In this document: positions 43,919 through 52,098 of the stretch, one piece after another | Numbering within the stretch: position 1 is the stretch's first letter | Layout: the number at the start of each line of letters is the position of its first letter | Assembly: GCF_000374145.1 (NCBI RefSeq) | Contig: NZ_KB893654.1 | Span: 956,995-1,020,994 of the forward strand | Direction of reading: 5' to 3' | DNA length: 64,000 nt | From: Neomegalonema perideroedes DSM 15528 | Lineage (GTDB): Bacteria > Pseudomonadota > Alphaproteobacteria > Rhodobacterales > Rhodobacteraceae | Program-made: the position numbers and the translations under genes | Notes under the pieces: model-generated | Told to the model about the DNA's origin: nothing | The model's input: only the letters and a program-made list of their open reading frames with translations | The model's database searches: none

Positions 43919-45729
43919 GCTTCCTCGACCGCTTCACGGGCGAGGTTTTAAAGGCCCTGCCGGAGAGCCTCACGCCCGGCCGCTACGTCGCGACGGCGCC
44001 CTTCGCGCTGAACGCCCAGAGCCGAATCCAGCCGGGAGAAGCGCTGCTCGACGATGGTTCGGGCGTCGTGAGGCGGGAGGGCGGCGGCGTCAGCCGTTTC
44101 GCCTTGCTCCAGCAGAAGCCGGAGGCGCAGGCGGAGGCCGAGGTCGCCGAGGAGGCGATCCGGCTGATCGCCTCCAAAATCGGGCGGGCGGGCGCGGAGC
44201 GGCCGTCTCCGATGCTGCCGCCTGAAATGGCCGAGAGCTTCGCCCTCGACGAATTGGAGGAGATGCTGGCGGAGACGCTCGAAGAAGGGCATCTGCATGC
44301 GATCTCCGCCCGGCCGCGGATCGATCTTCGTTATGAGGCGATGACGACGCCCGTGGCGCGGGCGCGCCGTCTGGCGGCCGGAGCCCTGACTCATCTGGCG
44401 TCTCATTCGGATTGCTGGGAGCGCCGGACGCTGAGCGGCGTCGAGCCGCGCAAGATCCTCGCCCGCTTCAGCGAAGACGATTACGCGACTTACGAGAACC
44501 GCCTCTATAAGCATCTGCTGGATCGTCTGGACCGCCGTCTTGCGCGAAGGCTTGCGAAGGTCCGGCGCGTCAACGCCGAGATCAGGCGCGCTCTGGAGTT
44601 CGAAGGCGCCGCCGAGGTTCATTATCGGCTCCATGAGGCCGTCTGCGTCCTCTGGGGCGAGGCCTATGCGCAAATCGATCAGGAGGCCATGCGGACGCAG
44701 GGCCGGAATGCGGCGGATCGACTGGAGCGCCTGCTCCGCGCGATTCGCGGCTTGCGGCGCGAGGGATTATATCCGCATTTGCCCGCCGCCGCCTCCGCCG
44801 CGCCGAAATCGCATCGGACGAACATCCTCATGCATGATCCCCATTACCGGCGTCTGCCGCCGCTGTGGGAGAAGGCGCAGAGCCTCTCCGGCGAAGCGCA
44901 GTCTCCTAAGGCGCGTCTGGAGCGGCGATTGGAGACTCAGCGCGCCTATGTCGATTACGTCGGGCTCGTCCTGCGCCGGGCTCTGGAACGCTATGATCCG
45001 CGCGAGGAGGCTGAAGGGCTCATGTTTTCATGGGGCGGACTCGAATTCGCGCTGCGGCTTCAGGATCAGGATTGGATCCTTCGGGCCTCCGACGAGGCGA
45101 GCCTGACCTTCATCCCCATCGCATGGTTCGACGCCGATCCTCCGGGAGAGGCTTCTCCGGGGGAGGGCCGCCTTCTCTGCTGGCCCGGCGCGCCGGACGA
45201 CGAATCTTCGGATCGACGTCTGGCCGTCACGCCGCTGGATCTGATGGTCGTCGAGAAGATGGGGCGAAGGCTCGACGAATGGATGCTGCGTCGCTTGCTG
45301 GAGGGCTATGGTCGCGCCTTTGGCCCTTTGCCGGGCGCGGCCAAGCGTTTGACGGAGCAATGGGCGGCGGAGTTCGGACAGGCTCCGAGACATCATGTCC
45401 GGCTGTTGCGGCCTCTGAGCGCGCAGCAGAGCGCGCAGTTTCAAGAGGCTCTGGAGCGTGGCGCGAATGAGGTCGTCAGGGAACAGGCGAAAGCCGCCGT
45501 CGCGCGTCTGGCGGCGCTGTCCGGCCTCTGCTGCGGCCCGGCGGATTTCACGCCCAAGCCGAAGGGCGGCTTCGATTGCCGATGCAGATCCTGCGGCGAA
45601 GTCTGGGGATTGGGGGATGCGGAGGAATCCGGAGGCCGCCGCTTTTTCATGCATCCTCAGAAAACGGGCGCTCAGGAGGGCTTCGCCTGGGCCGGCCGCG
45701 ACTGGCTGGAGTTCGTCGTGGCGGAATAG
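43915..45729 (+). CDS. DUF2357/McrC-like protein with zinc-binding tail
   Basis: A 604-residue partner of the McrB-type gene. FSEDDYATYENRLYKHLLDRLDRRL (E194-N195-R196) matches the conserved ENRF-type helix of DUF2357 proteins, and VTPLDLMVVEKMGRRL resembles another family motif. In many relatives a PD-(D/E)XK nuclease domain is fused after DUF2357; I do not see a convincing catalytic set here. Instead the C-terminus has a Cys cluster (C533, C534, then C555, C557, C560 in FDCRCRSCGEVWG) that could bind zinc. Role inferred: McrC-like ring partner or target adaptor. Last gene of the unit, coupled by ATGA. Confidence 0.7.
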   Translation: MSFLDRFTGEVLKALPESLTPGRYVATAPFALNAQSRIQPGEALLDDGSGVVRREGGGVSRFALLQQKPEAQAEAEVAEEAIRLIASKIGRAGAERPSPMLPPEMAESFALDELEEMLAETLEEGHLHAISARPRIDLRYEAMTTPVARARRLAAGALTHLASHSDCWERRTLSGVEPRKILARFSEDDYATYENRLYKHLLDRLDRRLARRLAKVRRVNAEIRRALEFEGAAEVHYRLHEAVCVLWGEAYAQIDQEAMRTQGRNAADRLERLLRAIRGLRREGLYPHLPAAASAAPKSHRTNILMHDPHYRRLPPLWEKAQSLSGEAQSPKARLERRLETQRAYVDYVGLVLRRALERYDPREEAEGLMFSWGGLEFALRLQDQDWILRASDEASLTFIPIAWFDADPPGEASPGEGRLLCWPGAPDDESSDRRLAVTPLDLMVVEKMGRRLDEWMLRRLLEGYGRAFGPLPGAAKRLTEQWAAEFGQAPRHHVRLLRPLSAQQSAQFQEALERGANEVVREQAKAAVARLAALSGLCCGPADFTPKPKGGFDCRCRSCGEVWGLGDAEESGGRRFFMHPQKTGAQEGFAWAGRDWLEFVVAE

Positions 45730-45774
45730 TCCGGCGATGCGGCTGGCCGAGGCGAAAGCGCGTTCAGCGCTTGA

Positions 45775-45797
45775 AGCGCTCCTCGCTGCGAGGCGCT
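45775..45797 (+). terminator. Hairpin at the end of the seven-gene unit
   Basis: AGCG plus CCTCG (45775-45785, with CT bulged) pairs with CGAGG plus CGCT (45789-45797) around CTG. It lies 46 bases after the last stop codon. No T run follows, so it may be a 3' stabiliser or Rho-linked end rather than an intrinsic terminator. The 233-base gap to the next gene is AT-richer at 45810-45900 and holds no gene I can support. Confidence 0.35.
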
Positions 45798-45915
45798 CCA
45801 GAACGATATGATTGGCTTTTGCGTATAGACTTCATAAGCGTCTGAGAATTTACAACTTATCCCTTACGCGTGTAAAATCAGCTGACGGATTAACCTGTCG
45901 TCGCCCCGAGGGGAG

Positions 45916-45937
45916 CGCGCAAATCGAGGTTTGCGCG
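45916..45937 (+). other. 8-bp inverted repeat in leader of the GEVED gene
   Basis: CGCGCAAA (45916-45923) and TTTGCGCG (45930-45937) flank a six-base loop, and TTTTT follows ten bases later (45948-45952), just before the assigned start at 45963. It could be a terminator for the upstream unit, an attenuator or an operator for the large secreted protein gene. Confidence 0.35.
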
Positions 45938-45962
45938 GGCGGATCGGTTTTTCCCCGACGCC

Positions 45963-48900
45963 ATGATGCAGATCCTCGCCGTCCGACCGCATTCTGGCCG
46001 TCTCAAAGTTTTCGGCGGCCTGTCAGCGAGACGTCATATTCAAGTGAAGAACAAGCTCCACCGCCCTCGCGATTCCTCTGTGAAAGAGACGGCTGCTTCT
46101 CCTCGATCCAATCCTCAAAAGCGCGGGACTCAGAAGTTCCGGCGCTTTCCGGCGCGCGCGCGTTCGGCGTCGAGGCCTTGGCGAGATCTGAATCTGCTCC
46201 GCGCGGCCGCGTTCTGGATCGGTCTGACGCTTGAAGGGGCCTTCCGCCCCATCGGCGGGAGGATCCTGACTCTGGGCCTGCTCCTCGGCCTCTTCGCCGC
46301 GGCGGACGCCCGGGCCGCCGTCACGGACGCCAAATTCAGCGTCTATCAGACCTTCGACGTGCAGTATTACTGGTCGGGAACCACCCTCAACGTCTCCTCG
46401 ATGACGAGGCCTTACCGTCAGGTTCCCTCTGGGGGCCGGATGTCCCAGGCCGAAATCGACTCCATGACGGCCAATAACCGCTATTTCGCGCTGTTCACCT
46501 CAGGCTGCACCGGAAACGGCTCGGGATACGGCTTCGCCATCTATAACGCCGACGGCACGATCTATCAGGTGCTGCACAACACCGGCACGGTGACCGCCCT
46601 CAATTCAGAGATCATTTTCTATCTCGGCTCCGGTGCGAACGGCACGATCCTGACGCCCTCCTACGGCTATTCCTACGGGAACTCCGCCAGCTTCGTGGTG
46701 GCGGGAGGAAGCGGAAGCGCCACCTGCGCCGCCGCCGATGCTTACGTCCCTCCCAGCTCCGAGCCGCTCGGAGAGGGCGAAACGCCGCCGCTCTACGATT
46801 TCGGCGACGCTCCGGCGAGTTATGGCGCGCCCTCTCATGTGATCGCGGCGGGCGGGCCCTATCTGGGCGCCGCTGCGCCCGACGCCGAAGCCTCGCCTCA
46901 TCACAGCGCCGATGCTCTGGGCGACGACCAGAACGGAGCCGACGACGAGGACGGGCTCTCCTTCGACGACTTCTTGCCCGGCCAAATCTCATTGGCCACA
47001 GCCGCCGTGTCCCATGGCTACGCCTCCGGCTATCTCAATGGCTGGATCGACTGGAACCGGGACGGCGATTTCCTCGATCCGGGCGAGCATGTCGTGGCGA
47101 ACCGCCGCGACGACGGAACGGAGGGAGACGCCGCCTATGACGACGGCATGATCTCCTTTATCATCGATGTTCCTTCTATGGCCTTGGCCGGTCAGACCTA
47201 TTACACGCGCTTTCGTCTCAGCACGGAGGCGGACCTCGACGCGCAGTCTGGCGTCGCGCCGGACGGCGAGATCGAGGATCACCTCATCACGGTGAGCAGC
47301 GCCCTCCCGACCGGGTCGACGCCCTCCATCGGCGGCGCCCTGAGCTGCACGGCGTCGGGCGGCACGGACGTGCTTTTCCTGATCGACAATTCAGGGTCGA
47401 TCAGCTCCGCCGAATATGCGAGCTTCGCCTCCATCATCGAGAACGTCGGCGACGCCCTGCTTGCGGCCAACGGCGCCACCCGCATCGGCGTGGCTCATTA
47501 CGCCGGACCTTACGGCGGCTTCGACTTCGGACAGAACATCTATTTCGAACGCGATTTCGCGTCGGCCCCCATTTCTTCGCCTGTGCGCCAGTTCGGCTCT
47601 GGAGGCGCGTCCGATTCTGGGCTCCAGATGGATAATCTCGCGGGCGCCGTGCTTCAGATGAGCTACGGCCTCGATGGAGGCCCCTCGACGTCCAGCTATA
47701 TTCTGAGCCCGATCAAGGAGATGAGCCGCGATCTGAGTCGCCCTCTCCAGATCGTCGTCTTCACCGACGCCAATCGCGAGGCTTTCGGAGGATCTTCGCT
47801 CATCGACGGTTCGGGCTACGCCTATGAGCCGGACGACGGTTCGAACTTCACCATCTTCAATCGCCTGAAGTCTCAGGGCGTGAAGTTCTCGGTCGGCGCC
47901 TTCTCCATAGACGGCGACATCGAGAGCCGGGAGCTGGTGCGCGATCCTGCGGCTGCGGCCATCGCTTCGGTCGGCGGCTCCTGGACGGGTCTGGTCGAGG
48001 CGAACCTCATGGATCCGGAAGGCTCCGGAACGACGCCCCGCCGCTTCGCCTCCTCCGCCAACTTCGCCCTGAGCCCCGCTCAGATCGTGGATTTCATCAC
48101 GCCTGTGGCGAACGTCTGCCCGCCGCCCAAGGACTTCGGCGACGCTCCGGCGAGCTATGGCGCGCCCTCGCATGTGATCGCGGCGGGGGGGCCTTATCTG
48201 GGCGCCGCTGCGCCCGACGCCGAGGCCGCGCCTCAGCACAGCGCCGACGCCCTCGGCGACGATCAGAACGGCGTCGACGACGAGGATGGAATCTCCGTCT
48301 TCCCGCCGCTTTACGTCGGCGCGACCTCCTACGGCGTCCCGGCGGCGAATATCTCGGCCGCGGGAACGGGAACGCTCCACGCCTGGATCGACTTCGATAA
48401 GAACGGCGTCTTCACGGCGAACGAACAAGCCTCGGTCGCGGTGACGGCGGGCGTCCTCGCGGGGCCGCTGAACTGGAGCGGGATCGCAGTCGGCGCCGCA
48501 GGGCCTTCCTACGCCCGTCTCCGCTTCGCCTCGGCGGCGCTGACCGACGACCCGGCCACCACGGCCCTCGACGAGCGCGCCGTCGCGAGCGCCTCTGACG
48601 GCGAGGTCGAGGATCATGCGGTGAATTTCGCGGCTCCGCCGCCTCCGGCCGGTCCTGTGGGCGCCTGCGCAGGCTCGAACCGGCTGTTGAACGGCGATTT
48701 CGCCGACGCCTCCAGTTGGGCCGTCGGCTATCCCACCGCGCCCACCACAGGGCTCCACATCCTCCCGGAGGCGGGGCTCAACTCCCCCCTGACGAACGCT
48801 CCGCTGTTCGGCGCGAACGCCGACGGCGTCTTCACCTCCCGCGTGGATAATGCGGGCGATCTTGCGGGCGTCCCGACGCTGTTCCTGCGCAATGAGACGA

Positions 48901-51590
48901 TTCTCAACGTCGTTCAGGGCCAGAACTACGTCTTCAGCTACGACCTTCACACCTTCTCCCTTTCCGCCACCGGCGACGCGACGCTGAGCTGGGTTCTGAT
49001 CGATCCGACGACCAACGCCGTCGTCCAGACCATTCCCGCCGTCACGCGGACTCTCAACGCTCAGGTCAAGAACTCCTGGTTCAGCTATGGCGCGAGCTTC
49101 TACGCCACGGCGCCCACCGGGAGCTATAAGCTCGCCCTGACCTTCGAGCCCTTCGTCAGCGGCTCGGGCTTCGTGGTGGATTTCCAGATCGACCGCGTTT
49201 ATTTCGCGCCCGCCGTCCTCTGCGACTACGGCGACGCTCCGGCGAGCTACGGCGCGCCCGTCCACGCCCTGGATGGGGCCCTGAAGCTGGGGACGAACCC
49301 CCCCGACGCCGAAAGCGGACCTCAACCCTCCGCCGACGCCCTCGGCGACGATCTGAACGGCGTGGACGACGAAGACGGAATCTCCGTCGTCCCGCCGCTT
49401 CAGGTCAGCCTCTCCTCCTCCTACAGCCTTCCGGCGGCCAACATCTCGGCCGCGGGAACCGGAACGCTGCACGCCTGGATCGACTTCGATCTGAACGGCG
49501 TCTTCACGGCGAACGAGCACGCTTCGGTCGCGGTGACGGCGGGCGTTCTCGCCGGGCCGCTGAACTGGACCGGAATCACGCGGGGAATCCCCGGACAATC
49601 TTTCCTGCGCCTGCGCTTCACTTCGGGCCTGCTGCGCGACGATCCCGCGACTCCGGCGCTCGACGAGCGTTCCACGGCCCATGCTCAGGACGGCGAGGTC
49701 GAGGATCACGCCGTCCTGATCACGCGTCCTGACCGCAACACGCTCCTTCCCTTCGTCTGCGACGACCAGCTTTACGTGGGCTATGGCGTCACGGGCATCC
49801 TCTCCTCCCTCGATCTGCGCGTCGGCGCTTTGAATCAGCTGACCTATGAATACGGCACCAGCATCAACGCCGCCGGCTACCGCATTTCGGATGATCTGGC
49901 CTATATGCTGAACGGCGGCGGCGCGACGCGGAAATATCTGCTGGTGGTCGGCGCGGACGGGCGATTGCTGAATCAGGGCCAGATCCTCGGCCTGCCGGTC
50001 AACAGCTACGCCGCGGGCGATTTCGACGGCAACGGCCGTCTCGTCGTCCGGAGCTCTCATGCGGGCGGCGTGGATCTGACGATGCACGTCGTCGACGTGG
50101 ATCTGGTTTCTGTCGTGGACAGCTTCACGCCCTCGGGGCTCCCGACCGGAATCTTCGACTTCGCTTATGATCCTTCGGACGGCTGGTTTTATACGGTGGC
50201 GGGGAATCAGGTCTGGCGGTTCCGTCAGGGCGTGGCGGCGGCGCAGATGGTCGGCGTCACGGGCCTTCCCGGCTCGCAATACGACGCGGTCTTCTCCAAC
50301 GGCGGACGCCTCTTCGCGGCCGACGCGGTTCTGGGCGAGGTCTACGAGATCGACAAGACGACCGGCGCGGCGAATTACATCGGCGCCATGCCCGCCGTCA
50401 CCAATCCGGACGGCTTTTCCTGCCCGACGGCGGCTTTTCTGCCCAAAGTGGATTTCAGCGTCGTCAAGACCAACGGCGCGACCAGCCTGCTGCCGGGGCA
50501 GACCACCGAATATCTCGTGACGGTGCGGAACGAGGGTCCGGCCACCGTGAGCGGCGCGATTCTCGCGGATCCCGTCGCGGCGGGGCTGAGCAAGACGCTG
50601 GTCGCCTGCTCGGCCGCGACGCCGGGTCTCTGCGCCGCGCCGCCCACCGTCGCCGAACTGGAGGGAGGAGGCTTCGTCCTGCCGAAGATGGCGGCGGGCC
50701 AGAGCTACAGCTTCGTCGTCACGGCTCAGGTCGTCGCCGCCGACGGCTCCGTCCGAAACGTGGCCTCCGTCTCGGCGCCCTCCGCCTATCAGGATCATAA
50801 CCTCACGAACAACCTCGCCATGGACGTCGACGGCGTGACCGGCGCGCCCTTCGTCCTGAGTCCCGATCATGAATCGACGGTCGAGGCCGGACAGCTCGCC
50901 GTCTATCCGCATAGCCTCCGGCTCAGCGAGGAGCTGGACGGCGGGATCCTGAGCTTCCTCGTCGCCTCCGAGCGGGGCCTTGAATGGAGCCTGCTGCGCG
51001 ATCAAGGCGACGGAGTTTATGGCGCAGGCGATCTGCCTTGGATTCAGGGCTCGGCCATCCCCGCCGGAGAGCATCTGTTCTGGCTGGTCGCCAAGACCCC
51101 GCAGGACGCCCCCGAAGGCTGGAGCGACCTGACGAGTCTGACGGCCTTCCTCGCGAAGAACGGCGCGAACTGGAGCTCAGGCGCGCAGGATCTGACCTTC
51201 ATCGGCGGCGAGGGCTCCGGGAGCGTCTTCGCGCGCAAGCTTCAGGCGTCCGACGCCGATTGCGACGGCGCGCCCGACGCCGGCTTCACGGCGCAGCTTC
51301 TGCCGATCGAGCCGGGCGGCTGCATGGTCTATCGGATTCTCTTCGAGAACCGCGGCGCGGATCCCATCCGGCGGGTCGAGGTGCGCGACCATACGCCGAG
51401 CTGGATGGTCTATGTGGGAGGCTCCGCTCAGGTTCATGAGCATCCCGCCGGACTGACGCCTCAGACGCCGATCCTGCCCGCAGCCGGAGCCGAGGGCGCT
51501 TTGAGCTTCCCCTTCGGCGGAACGCTCCAGCCCGGAGAAAGCGGAGCGGTCCAGTTCATCGCCAGATTGCCCCGTCTCGACGGGAATTGA
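45963..51590 (+). CDS. Large secreted protein with GEVED repeats, vWA and DUF11 domains
   Basis: A 1875-residue surface or secreted protein. About 95 basic residues precede a hydrophobic signal core (ILTLGLLLGLFAAADARA), so either the true start is downstream or this is an extended signal peptide; no strong ribosome site marks 45963. GEVED domains (DFGDAPASYGAP...GDDQNG.DDEDG...GEVEDH) lie at about residues 278-446, 724-890 and 1089-1253. A vWA domain between the first two has MIDAS D475-N-S477-G-S479. A folded NGDFADASSW module follows (about 900-1080), then a beta-propeller-like section (about 1260-1490) and DUF11-type adhesion domains at about 1497-1626 and 1757-1875. Adhesion or matrix role inferred; function unknown. 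Confidence 0.8.
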   Translation: MMQILAVRPHSGRLKVFGGLSARRHIQVKNKLHRPRDSSVKETAASPRSNPQKRGTQKFRRFPARARSASRPWRDLNLLRAAAFWIGLTLEGAFRPIGGRILTLGLLLGLFAAADARAAVTDAKFSVYQTFDVQYYWSGTTLNVSSMTRPYRQVPSGGRMSQAEIDSMTANNRYFALFTSGCTGNGSGYGFAIYNADGTIYQVLHNTGTVTALNSEIIFYLGSGANGTILTPSYGYSYGNSASFVVAGGSGSATCAAADAYVPPSSEPLGEGETPPLYDFGDAPASYGAPSHVIAAGGPYLGAAAPDAEASPHHSADALGDDQNGADDEDGLSFDDFLPGQISLATAAVSHGYASGYLNGWIDWNRDGDFLDPGEHVVANRRDDGTEGDAAYDDGMISFIIDVPSMALAGQTYYTRFRLSTEADLDAQSGVAPDGEIEDHLITVSSALPTGSTPSIGGALSCTASGGTDVLFLIDNSGSISSAEYASFASIIENVGDALLAANGATRIGVAHYAGPYGGFDFGQNIYFERDFASAPISSPVRQFGSGGASDSGLQMDNLAGAVLQMSYGLDGGPSTSSYILSPIKEMSRDLSRPLQIVVFTDANREAFGGSSLIDGSGYAYEPDDGSNFTIFNRLKSQGVKFSVGAFSIDGDIESRELVRDPAAAAIASVGGSWTGLVEANLMDPEGSGTTPRRFASSANFALSPAQIVDFITPVANVCPPPKDFGDAPASYGAPSHVIAAGGPYLGAAAPDAEAAPQHSADALGDDQNGVDDEDGISVFPPLYVGATSYGVPAANISAAGTGTLHAWIDFDKNGVFTANEQASVAVTAGVLAGPLNWSGIAVGAAGPSYARLRFASAALTDDPATTALDERAVASASDGEVEDHAVNFAAPPPPAGPVGACAGSNRLLNGDFADASSWAVGYPTAPTTGLHILPEAGLNSPLTNAPLFGANADGVFTSRVDNAGDLAGVPTLFLRNETILNVVQGQNYVFSYDLHTFSLSATGDATLSWVLIDPTTNAVVQTIPAVTRTLNAQVKNSWFSYGASFYATAPTGSYKLALTFEPFVSGSGFVVDFQIDRVYFAPAVLCDYGDAPASYGAPVHALDGALKLGTNPPDAESGPQPSADALGDDLNGVDDEDGISVVPPLQVSLSSSYSLPAANISAAGTGTLHAWIDFDLNGVFTANEHASVAVTAGVLAGPLNWTGITRGIPGQSFLRLRFTSGLLRDDPATPALDERSTAHAQDGEVEDHAVLITRPDRNTLLPFVCDDQLYVGYGVTGILSSLDLRVGALNQLTYEYGTSINAAGYRISDDLAYMLNGGGATRKYLLVVGADGRLLNQGQILGLPVNSYAAGDFDGNGRLVVRSSHAGGVDLTMHVVDVDLVSVVDSFTPSGLPTGIFDFAYDPSDGWFYTVAGNQVWRFRQGVAAAQMVGVTGLPGSQYDAVFSNGGRLFAADAVLGEVYEIDKTTGAANYIGAMPAVTNPDGFSCPTAAFLPKVDFSVVKTNGATSLLPGQTTEYLVTVRNEGPATVSGAILADPVAAGLSKTLVACSAATPGLCAAPPTVAELEGGGFVLPKMAAGQSYSFVVTAQVVAADGSVRNVASVSAPSAYQDHNLTNNLAMDVDGVTGAPFVLSPDHESTVEAGQLAVYPHSLRLSEELDGGILSFLVASERGLEWSLLRDQGDGVYGAGDLPWIQGSAIPAGEHLFWLVAKTPQDAPEGWSDLTSLTAFLAKNGANWSSGAQDLTFIGGEGSGSVFARKLQASDADCDGAPDAGFTAQLLPIEPGGCMVYRILFENRGADPIRRVEVRDHTPSWMVYVGGSAQVHEHPAGLTPQTPILPAAGAEGALSFPFGGTLQPGESGAVQFIARLPRLDGN
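46797..46955 (+). repeat. GEVED DNA repeat unit A1
   Basis: A 159-base stretch encoding DFGDAPASYGAPSHVIAAGG and the following DDEDG segment. It is nearly identical at DNA level to 48132-48290 and more distantly to 49224-49378. Confidence 0.8.
48132..48290 (+). repeat. GEVED DNA repeat unit A2
   Basis: Same length (159 bases) as 46797-46955, differing mainly at third codon positions over its length. It encodes the start of the second GEVED domain. Confidence 0.8.
48341..48476 (+). repeat. GEVED DNA repeat unit B1
   Basis: A 136-base stretch encoding AANISAAGTGTLHAWIDFDK to GVLAGPLNW. It is nearly identical to 49433-49568 and the same length, showing duplication of a whole domain within the gene. 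Confidence 0.8.
49224..49378 (+). repeat. GEVED DNA repeat unit A3
   Basis: Diverged third copy of unit A, beginning the third GEVED domain (DYGDAPASYGAPVHALDGAL, then DLNGVDDEDG). Confidence 0.7.
49433..49568 (+). repeat. GEVED DNA repeat unit B2
   Basis: 136-base copy of 48341-48476 in the third GEVED domain. Confidence 0.8.
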
Positions 51591-51600
51591 GCGAAGCCTT

Positions 51601-51624
51601 GGCGGATCGGATCTCCGATCCGCC
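51601..51624 (+). terminator. Perfect 10-bp hairpin after the GEVED gene
   Basis: GGCGGATCGG (51601-51610) pairs perfectly with CCGATCCGCC (51615-51624) around a four-base ATCT loop, 11 bases after the stop codon. The position and strength suggest a transcript end or 3' stabiliser; a T tract is absent. Confidence 0.5.
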
Positions 51625-52098
51625 GCCCGACGGCGCGGAGGGGGCGGGCGTCCTCTGCGTCGCAGATGCTCGCGAAGCCCGTCGGCGGATGCGGTTCCGG
51701 CGCCCTTCGCCCCTCTCGGTCTTTCAGATCACGCAAGCGCAGCCCGAAAAATCACGCGAGTTTCTCGACGCCCTTGCCTGAGCCGGAGCGCGTCCCTCCC
51801 TTCTGAAGAAGCCGGGCCCCATCAAGATCCGAAATCAAACATCTTGGAGATGTTTGAAATCCTCAGACTTTACGAAGTAAGTCATAAATTAGATTGAGGG
51901 TTTTTGAATAAAAATCAGAAACGAATCATAGATTCGAACTATAGATTGATAGATAAAATCAATTAATAAAAAAATTTCTTTTAATTTATCTGCTTTGTTT
52001 CAATATTCATGTGCGTGGATTTCCATATATCGCCTCCTGTCCGAGATTCTGGCTTTAAGCGCGGCGAAGGGAATGCGCATCAAGCAGAGAGGGACGAT
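51625..52098. promoter_or_regulatory. AT-rich gene-free island with two palindromes upstream of the TonB receptor
   Basis: No gene is supportable here. From about 51828 to 52010 the DNA is strikingly AT-rich against the high-GC surroundings. TCAAACATCT (51835-51844) and AGATGTTTGA (51848-51857) form a perfect 10-bp palindrome around TGG; CGAATC (51922-51927) and GATTCG (51931-51936) form another around ATA. Both lie 160-265 bases before the receptor start. The likely role is promoter and operator DNA for the receptor and import operon. The short open stretch at 51587-51781 has no protein character. Confidence 0.5.

Noticed and set aside
47391-51074. Open reading frame of 1227 codons on the minus strand
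   Set aside because: It is antisense to the GEVED gene; its composition follows the codon bias of the plus strand and its product has no recognisable domain.
51587-51781. Short plus-strand reading frame after the GEVED gene
   Set aside because: Runs through the 51601-51624 hairpin, lacks a ribosome site and has no protein-like pattern.
52021-52036. Half-site resembling a molybdate box (CATATATCGC) upstream of the TonB receptor
   Set aside because: Only one weak half is present and no matching second half at the right distance; not enough to call a ModE/Mop site.
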